Made by a program: the position numbers and the translations under genes | Notes under the pieces: model-generated | Databases searched by the model: none | Told to the model about the DNA's origin: nothing | Seen by the model: the letters and a program-made list of their open reading frames with translations, nothing else | Assembly: GCF_037975245.1 (NCBI RefSeq) | Contig: NC_092570.1 | Span: 7,625,001-7,689,000, forward strand | Direction: 5' to 3' | Source: Apostichopus japonicus | Taxonomy: Eukaryota; Echinodermata; Holothuroidea; Aspidochirotida; Stichopodidae | Length of the DNA: 64,000 nt | Shown: piece after piece, positions 25,286-36,652 of the stretch | How the letters are laid out: every line of letters starts with the position of its first letter | Numbering within the stretch: the stretch's first letter is position 1

Positions 25286-26953
25286 AGGGCTACTGTTAGC
25301 GAGGATCTCCAGGAAGACTTGTTGTCTGGTATAGACAAGGCCCCCCCCCCCTCATAGTAAAACGATAGCTTGGGTTCGAATCTCTCCGTTGGTGAGCTCT
25401 GGACAGCGGTAGCAGCGATGAAGAAGGGAAAGTCCCCGGTCCCGATGGCCTCCCTGCTGAGTTCTATCGGACCTTCTGGGAGGTTCTCGGTGGGGACTTT
25501 AGAGACGTGTTCGCTACCGCTTTCCAGTTGAATTACATGACCCAAACACAAAGGGCTGGAAATATTGTTCTCCTCCCAAAGTCGGGAGACCCTTTGGACC
25601 CTAATTGGCGTACAATAACGCTGTTAAATCTGGACTACAAAATCCTGGCCAAAGCATTAGGAAATCGCTTAGCGGATGTGATGCCGGATATTGCAGGTCC
25701 TCTCCAGACTTGCGCTGTGCGAGTCCTTCGGATTGAACACAGTGTTTATTCGTTGGGTCTCGTTACTATATAAGGACGTCACGAGCATGGTCACTGTTAA
25801 CGGATTTACTTCTGGTTCCTTCCCGGTTCGAAGGGGAGTCCGTCAGGGTTGTCCCCTCTCCCCGTTGTTGTATGTTCTCTTCAGCGAAACGCTCAGTACC
25901 TCGCTGGACAGATGCTTGGGGTTTCGACCTTTCAATGTACCGGGTGTGGCTATAGTTAAATGCGTGCAATATGCCGATGACGTCACTTGTATTGTGTCGG
26001 ACCTGGTCTCCTTCAAGCCTTTATCGAAGGTTTTAGCCACCTTCCAAGAGGCTACTGGTGCCAGACTTAACAAGTCCAAGACCAAAGGGCTGCATTCAGG
26101 AAGTTGGCGCGGCCAATCCCTCCCGTTCGATGCTACTTGGTCAGATGTCATGATCAGGGTAATCGGCATCTGGCTAGGTTATGGTGCCCCGGAGGCCACC
26201 ACTTGGCCCGAGAAGGCTGATCAGGTGGAGGCAAGGCTCGACACATTCAATCGGAGGTGACTCTCCCTCCCTGGTAAGGTTACAGTTGTCAATCGTTTTA
26301 TTGTTCCTCTCCTTTGGTATCCTGGTACGGTGATCGCTGCACCAGATTATGCCTTGGTGCGATTGGAGAGGATCATTTTTTTTATTTCATTTGGGGAAAG
26401 TGCAAACCAAACCTTCTCAAAAGGACCGTTCTGTAAAAGACCCCCTTGAGCGGGTGGGCATGGTTTGGTCCACCTACCATCTTAACTGCGCTTTCTCCTT
26501 TTGAAAGGTTTTTTCGTTGCGTTGAGAATCCCTCGTTTGCCTTTTTTTGTTAGGTTCTGGGGTGGTTTTCATTTTCGCCACTACTGGCCCGGATCCTTTT
26601 CCAATAACCGGCCAAAGGCGACACGCCTTTCGGGGGTGTATACTCAGATTGGTGACTCACTTTGTAGAATCAAAGAGGAGGTTGGGCCAGATGTTCTGCT
26701 GAACGTGGCCCCCTCGGCTTGCCAAACAGCCATCTCTCCAGATGTGTGGTGTTCTGTGTGTTGTAAGTCACTAGATAGCCGTCTCCGGGACTTGGCGAGG
26801 AGGATTGCACATGGGGTCCTCATCACTAACCATTTTCGCCTTGTCAGGTGGCGATTAGGTTATGGGATTTGTCCCTGTGTGGGCTGTAAAGCCATCAGGA
26901 CTATGCAACACCTTTTGCTGGAGTGTCCCTTTGTCCGGTTGGTGTGGAAATGA
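25286..26953 (+). pseudogene. Tx1/L1-like LINE reverse transcriptase fragment, dead (foldback copy 1)
   Basis: Several frames together give ELWTAVAAMKKGKSP and PDGLPAEFYRTFWEVLGGDF, then GNIVLLPKSGDP and LLNLDYKILAKALGNRLADV. After a gap come FIRWVSLLYKDVTS, RRGVRQGCPLSPLLYVLF and CVQYADDVTCIV, then a C-terminal zinc-binding region (WRLGYGICPC-GC-T-QHLLLECP, zf-RVT type). A one-base loss sits in KSPGPDG. The stretch between LQTC and the RWVSLLY region is missing, and with it catalytic motif A (the first metal-binding Asp). YADD (motif C) is kept. No endonuclease is seen. The same frameshift and deletion occur in copy 2, so the fragment was already dead before it spread. Confidence 0.88.
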
Positions 26954-27039
26954 TGGTTTCACGCCTTCATTATTGGTGTTATTGGTTGTTATTGTTGTTG
27001 TTTTGGTTATTAGTGTTATTGGTTGACCTCAGATGACTA

Positions 27040-27782
27040 GTGACCCGACTTAGCGTGTGTTGTTCGCACAATTGACGTTGTGTTTATGAAGGGTGCACAA
27101 TCGTACAAAATCTCTCAATGAGTCGGTATTCACATCTGGTCTGTTTTCCCTCAAGTTACCCTATTATATAGTTGACTCAATGTAATCAGTCTTACATGAC
27201 ACTCGTAACTCCCATATAATAACGGGCTTTGCGACAGTGTCTATCCACGGTCGATCACACCTCAAAGTTCCCCAATAAGTCCTAAGTGGCTTTCTGAGCC
27301 AAAGTGACACAATTAGAATACCATTCATAACATATAGTCAGGGTGCTAGCCCGGTTTCATTTACACGTTTGAGGACGGAAGGTTTGATGGTCCCGATCAG
27401 AAAAAGGCACAGGGGGTCTGGGGATTGAATATATATGAAATTTCCTTTTTTTTCAGGGGGCCATCTTGGATTCTGGCCGCCATCTTGGAAGTGGGTGGCC
27501 CAAGCAACATACCATGACCATCATATGTTTCAGTGAACTCGGAAACACCTTAATTGACCTCTCTTTTGTTCATCTCCGATTTTTACAGCCAGATATATGA
27601 CATTTCCTTTTTTCTGGCGGCCATCTTGGATTTTGGCCGCCATCTTGAAAAATCGGAACCGATAAAGTGGGTTCCACGGATAAAATCGATAGATAGGTCG
27701 AAAAGAAACTCCATGCCAAATTTGGTACTTTTGTCCGGCCGGTAACGTTAAGCCTGAAAATTGTTGCTAAGCCACCTGACTA
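27040..27782 (-). repeat. Right long inverted arm of foldback copy 1
   Basis: Inverse of 16685-17457, including two ATCTTGG / GCCGCCATCTTG modules at about 27460-27490 and 27618-27650. The terminal bases are GTTGCTAAGCCACCTGACTA. Confidence 0.88.
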
Positions 27783-27785
27783 TGT

Positions 27786-30700
27786 ATTGTTTTACACAGC
27801 TAGTCTTCAATGTCAGGCACACAACAGTGTAACACTACAGCAGTCTTAAAAGCAGTGTTTTTTTATTGGTGTTTTTTTTTTAATCCTATCCAACATATCA
27901 ACATCAATTTCTTGATAAAATTCTTAGGTTTTAAATGAACAACACACTTTACTAATAGATTAGGCCAACTTTATCAAGCTACTCAGCTTTTACGGTTCGT
28001 TAGTTATTTTCGATTGCGCATGCGTAGTTGAAACCATTTTGAGATATATTTATATCTCTCAGAAAAAGGATTACTTAGCGAAAAGATATGACCATTCTTT
28101 GTTACAAACTCCATGTACTGAATATGGCCTTCATTGGTCGAAGCGTAATTAATTAGCTGCTTATATCATCATGCATCGAGAAAAAAACACATACCGTAAT
28201 TGCGAAATGGGAACTATATATAATGTTTTTGTTCATATATCGACGCCGTTTCAGTGCTTTCCCAAGATGTGTTTAAATTATCACGATTTGTTCTACTGAA
28301 CAGATATTCTTATATATGATTATTCGGTGTTCTATGATATTATTCGCTAATGCAGTAAACAAATATGCAAGTTATACTGAATTATATATGCATAGCTTTC
28401 ATTGTTTTCCTATGCGGTGATCTATATTTATAACAATAATATTAATAATAAGAAGGCTTTTACGACGCTTAAGCGACCCGCACAATTGTGGGAGAAACCC
28501 GCAAGGGCTTATGGATTACAACTAACACGTCAGGTGGCTTCCAATTCAACATTTAACGTAAAATTTGGAATCCCCTCAATGAAGAAAGTCACTTCAGATG
28601 GGAAAACCGTAGATTGCTCTTGGATGAATGCCCACCTTACACTATGTATGACCCGCCGGCCGGGTGTTCGAACCCGGAACCTCCCGATTATTAAGCCTCA
28701 TTGCTTCAAATGCCACCGCCTTCATCCCTTCATCCACAGCACCGCGATTGGCCTATTTGATGCCGTTATTAATACTATTAAATTACCGGTATATACTATT
28801 TAATATCGACATATATGCATTTATGTTTTTGATACCGGCATATAATTTTTTTATTGCGGGCACATAATGTATTTATAAAGGACATATATGCTTTTTATGT
28901 CCGCATAATTAATACCGTTCTTTAATTTGTTTAATACTGGCATATGAAGTTGCATGATGATTGGCTGAGAATTAATGCCGGTATTAAATAGAATTAATAC
29001 CGGTAATAATTTTCATTCGTACGGACATTAAATCAGCAATTATTTCCCGTTTGGCCTACCATAGGCATGCATGCCCAAAACCAATTACCAGTAAAATTCT
29101 AGCATGTAGTGCATGCGTGTACTTGAGGTGGGAATATATACGACTTTGCTGCTGCAGTGATCCCAAATGCGTTATTCTTTCGAATTTTCATTTTACGACT
29201 GTTTCGCCAAAGAGCACTTCCTTCTTTCTGAAAGTTATTTAGTTGTTTCAGTCAGTTGCAATGTTGTTACCTATTCTCATGTTATCTGAACTTCTTTATC
29301 TTGTTTACTATGTTTGCCAATTCTACAATTTCTCCCTTTCCATCTGATCAGCGATTTTTTTTTAATTTCTTTCATTAAATATTATCCGGAATTGTGATAT
29401 TTCGTTTGTCTCCGTTTAGTTTACTATATACAGTACAGTATATTATGTTAGTGTGTGCGTTATATGTATTATGTATGTATCATTTGTTTTCCAATAAGTA
29501 AAGCCCATAAACATAGTTAGCCTTCAGCATATCCTGATTACAAACTTATAGTTAAGCTGGACACTGGTTGGCAATTTTGGGAACGTCTTTTCATCATTAA
29601 TTTAATATAAAGTTTCGATATATCGGGTATAATACCTACTATACTCGCTGAATTCAAGTGGTCTCACACCTACGACTCCATTGACCATCGTCACGGTGAA
29701 GTCATTTGTTCGGGTATCGCTTATATCTGTAGGTTAAGTTGACAAGTTGGAGGAGAAAATTCTCGGTCATTTAAAGACGATTCCCTTGTATGTGATTTAT
29801 ACCGGTTCACAACAATTCTGTCAATGTTGATTGATAGCCGTACTTTTGATACCGTCTGACAAATGCGAAACTCCTTCGTTGGAGAATTTCGTATTGTTCA
29901 GTACAATTAGTGGGGGTGGGGATGGGGGGTTAATATGCTTTTGTGGTTTGTTCGATATGGGGATTCACAGGTTCCATTTAATGATTTCGATTTTTTTTTT
30001 ATTACAATTCGGTCAATACGCATATGAGTATGAAATATGATTATAAAATGCATGTAACGAAGATATAAATCCTTGCTTGTGTACTGTTTCAAAAATAAAA
30101 TTAACAAAAAGGACCTCTAAACAACGGATCTCTAATAGGCCATCAGCTGAAGCTCAAAATGTGGCTGTAAAATCAGTTTCGTTCCAGCAACACCGGGTCT
30201 AGATTTTTAATGCATTTTGGGGTAGTTTAATGCATCACAAACATTATATCAAAAGTTCTCCAAAAAATTTCCTGCAGTATTTTTGTAAGAAACCCTTGAA
30301 ATTGGGTATGTTATGTAGACATTACGTGCTACGATGCTATGTATTAGGAACACATGTGCTAACGTTAGATTTGGTACAGTGGTGCATACATACCACTCTT
30401 TTCTTGTTAAATTACGACTGATATATTTTTTTGTATAATAGTTGGGTCAGGGTTACAAGAATGGTGGAAGAGGATTCTGGTCTAAAGGTCAGTGAGGGTT
30501 GTTTTCAGGCATTACAAGTTGTGCCCCCCCCCCCTCCATTTTCGCCAAAATGGTAAAAAATCACATTTTCAACTTTGAAATATGAAATACAATTTTTGCA
30601 CATTATAACTTAAGGGTTTTAATTATAAAAATGTACCACTTTTAATAAACTCAGATATAATGCTTTGTAATAAATCAAATATTTTTAGATTTTCCCCCTA

Positions 30701-32006
30701 TGTTATGAATGCATTTCGTCTGTGCATGTATGCGTAAATATACACATATAATGAAAAGTTCCTCTCCATAATTGTTACACTCCCCATCCAAACTGTTTTA
30801 CAAATGCGACCCCCTCCCCCTCTACTTTACATGTAGCTAAATCCCTAGTTACAATGAGATGTACCAATGCCCCAAGACCAGTGAGCCATTTCTTTTGTAT
30901 AAATCAATATATAAGTTGGCACACTAAGACGTCATGGCATATCGTAGATGTGAAATAAAGTTATAGTCGGTATATATCCGTTACCTTAGTACTCTTTCTA
31001 CAGTCTCCTGCAAAACTAGGTACTTTCTCCTTGTTATTGAAACGACATGTTTATAATTCGTATTCCTGCAAAAAGAGTTTCCAAGGGAGTTAACACATAA
31101 AAGAAAAGATCGACAAGGTTTCGAATGGTATTTTGAATAATAATAGTTCTATATTCTACAAATAATATGAATAATAAAGGTGAATGGTACAAATAAGTGA
31201 ATAACGAAGACAGTTAACTTAAGCCCCAGATATAAAGAAATAATGTATCTATTAAGACTGGGTCGATACACTCAATGGTGTAGTAGAGCTGGGCCTTTGC
31301 GATGATTCAAGATACAGGTTCTTAATCAAAAGGCGCGGCGCGGAATTAATAAGTGATTAAAAGTTCATCCAAGGACAGTTGTACTAGTCTTAACAGTATC
31401 CACTTCAATTCACTGCATGGAAGTCAGATATGGTATGGAAAAGGGAAAGTCTATTCCATAGTAGAGGTGAAGATAATTAGATGAAATAAAAGTCACTAAA
31501 GACTTGAATATCCTTCAGTCAAAACTTGAACAGATGCACAGAACATATTAACAATATGAATAAAACAGGTAACGAAATGTTACGGCAAACAATAAAGAAC
31601 CGTGATATTGGAACAGGGTCAGGGGCGATGGTTCCCCAACAACAGTATATAAACCTTTGACTGGTTTCAGGACGCGGTATTTGCGTCATCGTCATCAGTA
31701 AATGTAGTTGTGAATATGCAAGAGGTAAAGCATGCCCATAACACCCTCCTCCCCCCTCCCATCCCCTCTAAAAAAAAGGTGTGATTTGAAGAAAATGTGG
31801 ATATTTATCAAAGGTGTCTGGTAGGTAGGGTAATCTACGTAAAACTACTAATAGCTAAAATGAATATATGAATAAGATCATGTTTACTGGTTCCTTTAAA
31901 CTCTGGGGAACAAAATAATGACAACATGACTTTGAAAAAGTTAACCCTCTTCACAAACTTCAAACTTGATTAAAATTTCAGACTAAGATATCGAGATTTA
32001 ACACCA
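27786..32006. other. Intergenic, no gene recognised
   Basis: Contains only short scattered ORFs, a poly-C patch at about 30523-30536 and the tRNA-like repeat at 28650-28740. Around 28780-28990 the word ATTAATACCGG and relatives recur several times as a weak local repeat. I see no supported exon. Confidence 0.45.
28650..28740 (-). repeat. tRNA-like repeat or SINE head
   Basis: On the minus strand CCGGGTTCGAACACCCGG gives a strong T-arm with a B box (GGTTCGAACAC). An upstream A box is poor, and the acceptor ends do not pair convincingly. It may be an old tRNA pseudogene or SINE. Confidence 0.4.
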
Positions 32007-33958
32007 TCACAGTTCATCCTCCAAATCATCTTCCCCTGCATCAACAATCTCAACATCTTCTTGGAAGTTGCTGCAATTTCTATATTTACATAGGTCTGTA
32101 CACGGTAGTTGTGCATTCATTCAGGAACATCTTCCTTTAAGACATTTGCCGACTCTACAGCTACTGCTGACACACTGAAGCAAAACATCTGGGTCAGGTG
32201 GCTTCGTCATCCAAGTGATTGTAAGGTCATCATTTTCAAGTTTACATCCATGTCCCTCTGGTGAGAGTGCATCAATCCTTGGCTGCAATGCCCTACTGTG
32301 AATAGCAGCCTGGTTGGTGCAGCGCTTAACATGCTGGATCAGAGCATCTTTTGTTGGTGGTAAACTCTGCTCTGAGGAGGAGATGAACAGAACACCTTGT
32401 ACCATGAAATTCGATATTTTTGAGTCTCACATTTTATGATGGGGTACCAATATAATTACAATTCAGCTAGAAATATGTTGCAAATTTCTTTAATAATTTC
32501 AATGGAAAGATTAACCTGATATTGCATCTCAAAGCGTTTAGAGAATTTTTTAATTTTCCTTGGGGGAGGACCCCCATATTCCAAAAGTCCTAGATCCACC
32601 CCTGAACACTCAATGAACCACACATTGAAGAGAGTACTTTACCTTTCAAGATCTGTATGTCTTCCTTGTCAAGAATTGTATCTAGTTTCTTCAACATAGA
32701 GAGTGGTACCTCACTTCAATGGCAACACGGTCTTTTCCTCTAATATTCATAAAATCTGGGCTCATCTTTTTCCGCTCTGCTGCTTGTCGAAGCAATACCT
32801 TAATAAAATGAAATAAAAAAAGCAAATTGTTTTGCATTTTCTGTTGATCAAAATGTAAGTTTGAACAAATAAGAACTAAGACAATTTTATTTATATACCA
32901 TGTGATCTGCTCATCTTCTATGGACAAACAAAGACACATTCAATTTTGCAAACCAGTGTCATGCAAAAAAGAATTAAAACAGGCTTTTTTTTGACAGTAC
33001 AGTACATTATCTCTTAATGTTATGGTTTAAATTATACAATGGTAGATTATATCTGTTACTAATAATAAAGGAGACAGATACTTGTTCATTTTGGTAAAGC
33101 TAGACAGGCTGACCATAAGTCCTTGCAAACCTAACCTTATTGCACCTTTGTTACACTTATTTTTCTAACTAATATAATATCTCTATCATTCAAATAAAGG
33201 GCCACAGTAAGAAAACTATGAAGCCTGTATTTAACACTTAGGCTAGTGCCCCAGATGGAGAATTTGAAACAAATTTCCGTTCCTACCACCTTATAACAAA
33301 ACAAATCAGATGACCATGCCACTAAGTAATTATATTATGTTCAGGTCCAACACTGTGCCCTTTGACTTGGATTCTATCCCTTAAGAGCTACTGATCTTGC
33401 ATTATGCAACTTCTCTTAACACTTCAACTATGCCACAGAAGTACAAGTAGAGTCGTGTAGTATGCTTAGGCTTACCTCCATCGAAAGTCTCTGCCTGCTG
33501 CAGCTTGTCCCGTTTGCAACGCCTAGTAATGTATTGTTTCTTTTCCCACATATAATAAATTGAACAGGCAATACACCAGAGCTTCTGCTTGGTTTCCTCG
33601 ATCTTTTCCGTCAATTCTTCGTTCAAAATCATATGGGGTCTCCTCTGGAACTGTCCGTTTTCTTGCAGCAATGTGCTTGCTATCAATGAACCGCCTGTAA
33701 CACTTATCGTGGAACCCCATCATACTATGCTGTTGAACACACGCTTGATCGTAGTAGGCCATGGAGTAATCAGTAGTACGGCGATATCACCGTCTCCGCC
33801 GCTGAGATTAAGCCAATCTTTAGCGCAGGAAGTAACTTTATTCCATCGTTTATTCGTCAGTGCCTTGAATGCTTCAAATTTTACAGATTCAATGTGCACT
33901 GAGCACTGTAGATTTCCGTGTGTCGGAGACTTACTAGCGCCCATGGGAGCCGCCATGT
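32007..33958 (-). pseudogene. Broken gene of an uncharacterised Cys-rich metazoan protein family
   Basis: Three blocks are read. 33958-33475 starts MAAPMGASKSPTHG and contains FHDKCYRRFIDSKHIAARK and a WCIACS region, ending at a good donor (GGTAAGC). 32799-32643 contains RQAAERKKMSPDFMNI and VAIEVRYHSLC. 32405-32007 contains LPPTKDALIQHVKRC, ITWMTKPPDPDVLLQCVSSS and CTDLCKYRNCSN, ending DDLEDEL. I recall this order from uncharacterised, possibly transposon-linked proteins in cnidarians and echinoderms with a final Cys-rich CTDLC motif. Here frames shift at least twice in the first block and once near YHSLC. The large central region is missing, and a TGA (32121-32123) stands where a Cys is expected. 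I call it a pseudogene; sequencing errors could explain part of it. Confidence 0.65.
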
Positions 33959-35776
33959 TTGCTGTTTTCTAGAAAGATTGCACACAGAACTCATGGCTCA
34001 TTGGACAATTCATATCACATGGTACAGATATCTCACTGGCGCACAACTTTTGAACGTAAAACGGCAGGTTTCTTAACATACGCAATAAAAAATATAGTTC
34101 GATCTTTCGAGCGGAATTGCAAAAAAACTGCAGGAAAGTACATGGAGAACTTTTGGATCATTAATCTTAGTTAATTTATGTATTCAATGCTGTAGAGAAA
34201 TTTTAGACCCGCAGTTGCTGGAACGAAACAAGCGAATTTCGACCTTCAGCTGATGGCCTATAAGTACGCCACACACGGGTCAGCAATTCTCCCGAAAGTC
34301 AACAAGTATATGGAACGCCAAAAGGGAGAAAATTCGTAAACAACGTCCTGATTTGTAGCAACAATTAACCATGTCAAATTCGTTACTTTGAAGATGTTAA
34401 GTTACCCCTTCACGTTCAAAAATTATCAATCACATTCTCGTCATATCCCAGGTCCCGTTATAGTTCTTCCGTTGTTGTTATCGTATAGTAACTCTGCTGA
34501 ACTTTCTCTTATTAGAATTCCAAGGCTATGTTGCTCAACTACAGCTGTTACTTTCACCGTTCCCAGCACCAAACTTGTGTATATGAGCATGCGTAGAACA
34601 TAACCACGGCACTGTAGGCCACAATTGACGAATGTTATACATGGCCGTTGTTTACAAATCACGAAGTTGTGAACGAATTTTTAGGGAACGATGTTAACGA
34701 ATTACGACCTATTTAGCGTTCCATAAACGAGTGACCTGAGGGGAGCGTTTCGGATTTAAACTTGCGTCGTGTGACATTCCGAGACTACGAGTAATTGTTT
34801 TCCGCATTGCCAATACTTGGAGATTTCCGAAACCATATTGAGTAAAGATTATCATTAATATAAATATAAGCGTATGTAAATCCCAATATGACCAGCTGTG
34901 AGAACTTTAATTATGCAAATTACTGACTAAAACAAAATGAGCACCTTTTTAAGCTAATTATGGAAGCCGCTGCATGTTAAAACCAATATGACCAGCTATA
35001 AGAACTATTAAATATGCAAGTTACGGACTAAAACAACTTGAGCACCTCTTTAAGCTAATTATGGAAGCCGCTGCAGGTAAAAAAACTGACCAATTAAATA
35101 TTATAGTTACAGGATCGGTCCCCTCATACTGTCATATGACAGGTATAGCCTATACCTTTGTTGTCCTCATATAGGTTAACTCATTAACGTTAACATTGGC
35201 ATAAGAAGCTCTCAAATAGTGCAACGACCCTATAGGGGTTGGAGGGTGAACTTCAAAATCACTTTTCTTCAAGGTGTAACCTTCAACACCAATTTCATAT
35301 TTAAGGATCACTAGTATCGCCCCCCCCCCCCCGACCCCCTCCAAATCCTAGAAAGTCAATTTCATAGTCAAGGATCACCGGTATCGCCCTCACCCACCCA
35401 ACCTCCCCCCCCCCCCTACATCAGAGCCTCTCGGAAAATGCGTTTGAAAACTTCTAGCTTCTTTTAGCCAGCGGAAATGTGGGGTCATTACTTATACTTT
35501 GTAAGGAGTGTTAAACATATATATAAAATCAATCATCGAACTTGTGTGTCAAATGTTTTGACTTTTGGCGATGTCAATCAAATATGTTTAATAAATGAAT
35601 AAATTCGAATTCCAAGCATAGTTTGAGGCGATATTGAAGGATGGTCCAAATACTATGGCCTTAAAAGTAGTAAGGTATAGGACACAAGTCTCCTGGCAAC
35701 GACAAAGCTTGACACGTGACCCTTTCTCGCTCATCATATATAAGCAGCTAAACGATATAGCTGATGCTGTCTGTCA
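33959..35776. other. Intergenic, no gene seen
   Basis: No gene was recognised. It contains the 100-bp tandem duplication at 34883-35085 and poly-C tracts at about 35321-35332 and 35407-35417. Confidence 0.45.
34883..35085 (+). repeat. Tandem duplication, about 102-bp unit x2
   Basis: CCAATATGACCAGCT...AGAACT...ATGCAA-TTAC-GACTAAAACAA...GAGCACCT-TTTAAGCTAATTATGGAAGCCGCTGCA occurs twice in direct order, at 34883-34977 and 34983-35085, with scattered differences (GTGAGAACTTT against ATAAGAACTAT). AAGCTAATTATGGAAGCCGC is identical in both. Confidence 0.9.
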
Positions 35777-35784
35777 TACATTAG

Positions 35785-36150
35785 CTAGGGCGTAGGAACC
35801 GGGGGGGGCTGGGGGGCGCCAGCCCCCCCAGTGAAAATATGGGGGCGGAAGTATCATTCCGCCCCCCACTCCGCAAGTCAGAAAACCCCTTTTTCATTTC
35901 CAAATGAGAAAAAAATCTCATTTGGAGCACCAAATTGCATTTAAGGCCAGGTGAAAATGCAAAATTCTTTACAAAATGGAGTGGGAGTTGAAGTGTGCTA
36001 TATTGCACCAAACTGCATCTGAGGCCACCTGGAAATGCAAAAAAATTCCAAAGGGGAGGGGGACACGCCCTCCCCTTAGACCCCTCCCCCAGGCCGGCCA
36101 TCAGTCTTCAGCCCCCCCCCCCCACTCAAAAGTACCTTCCTACGCCACTG
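35785..36150. mobile_element. hAT-type MITE, 366 bp, 8-bp TSD TACATTAG
   Basis: Starts CTAGGGCGTAGGAA and ends with the inverse TTCCTACGCCACTG. TACATTAG is repeated exactly at 35777-35784 and 36151-36158. Inside the left end is a strong G/C palindrome (GGGGGCTGGGGGGCGCCAGC, about 35804-35828). There is an internal repeated phrase GCACCAAA-TGCAT-T-AGGCCA at about 35927 and 36005. No transposase coding. Confidence 0.9.
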
Positions 36151-36158
36151 TACATTAG

Positions 36159-36652
36159 TAAGAAATCGTCTATATCTTCCCACGCAGATATCAGAGCAAT
36201 ATATGGCCACTGTCTCTCTATTATAGTAACAAGACTATACCTTCCTTGTCCCCTCCGCCCCCCCCCCCTCACTACAAGAGAGGACCTCTGTGTCCCTTAT
36301 ATTACATACGATAGGAGTAAAGATATTGCCACTGGCTACATCACACAGGGACACGATTGGACCATTTTCTCTCCCTCCCTCCCTCAACGACGGGCTGCAT
36401 TGTCCGTCTTCTAATATACATTAGTGTATACTGCTATCTCTGTCAATTCTTCATAGTTGAGTCACGTGCAGAGGTCATACCACATTAAAGGAAAAGAAAC
36501 AACTGGAAGGATCACCTCTACCGCTATATATAATCCCTCTATGAGTTTGTGATTCTTTTCACTTTGTGAAGTTTGACAGAATCTTCTTTCCGTCTTAAGA
36601 GGGAAGACATATTTTCATTCTCAGATTTGTGGGCGGCGTTTGTTGTTTTGTT
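36159..36652. other. Downstream of the BOK-like gene
   Basis: No gene seen. A poly-C tract at about 36257-36266 and a CTCCCTCC run at about 36371. Presumably holds part of the 3' UTR of the minus-strand BOK-like gene. Confidence 0.4.

Larger units (their letters stand above)
16685..27782. mobile_element. Foldback transposon copy 1, interrupted (11.1 kb)
   Basis: Ends are TAGTCAGGTGGCTTAGCAAC at 16685 and its inverse at 27782, flanked by the 3-bp duplication TGT (16682-16684 and 27783-27785). The arms are long inverted repeats (about 16685-17457 and 27040-27782), each with two tandem modules containing AAGATGGCGGCC. The interior is a dead LINE reverse transcriptase piece (25286-26953), and a 7.8-kb CACTG element has jumped in at 17460. 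The 3-bp duplication would suit several superfamilies (PIF-Harbinger, CMC, Academ); no transposase is present to decide. The modular long-arm plan resembles foldback elements such as FB and sea urchin TU, though those make longer target duplications. Confidence 0.88.

Noticed and set aside
28641-28760. Functional tRNA gene on the minus strand
   Set aside because: The T-arm is good but the A box, acceptor pairing and anticodon stem are not; kept only as a tRNA-like repeat.
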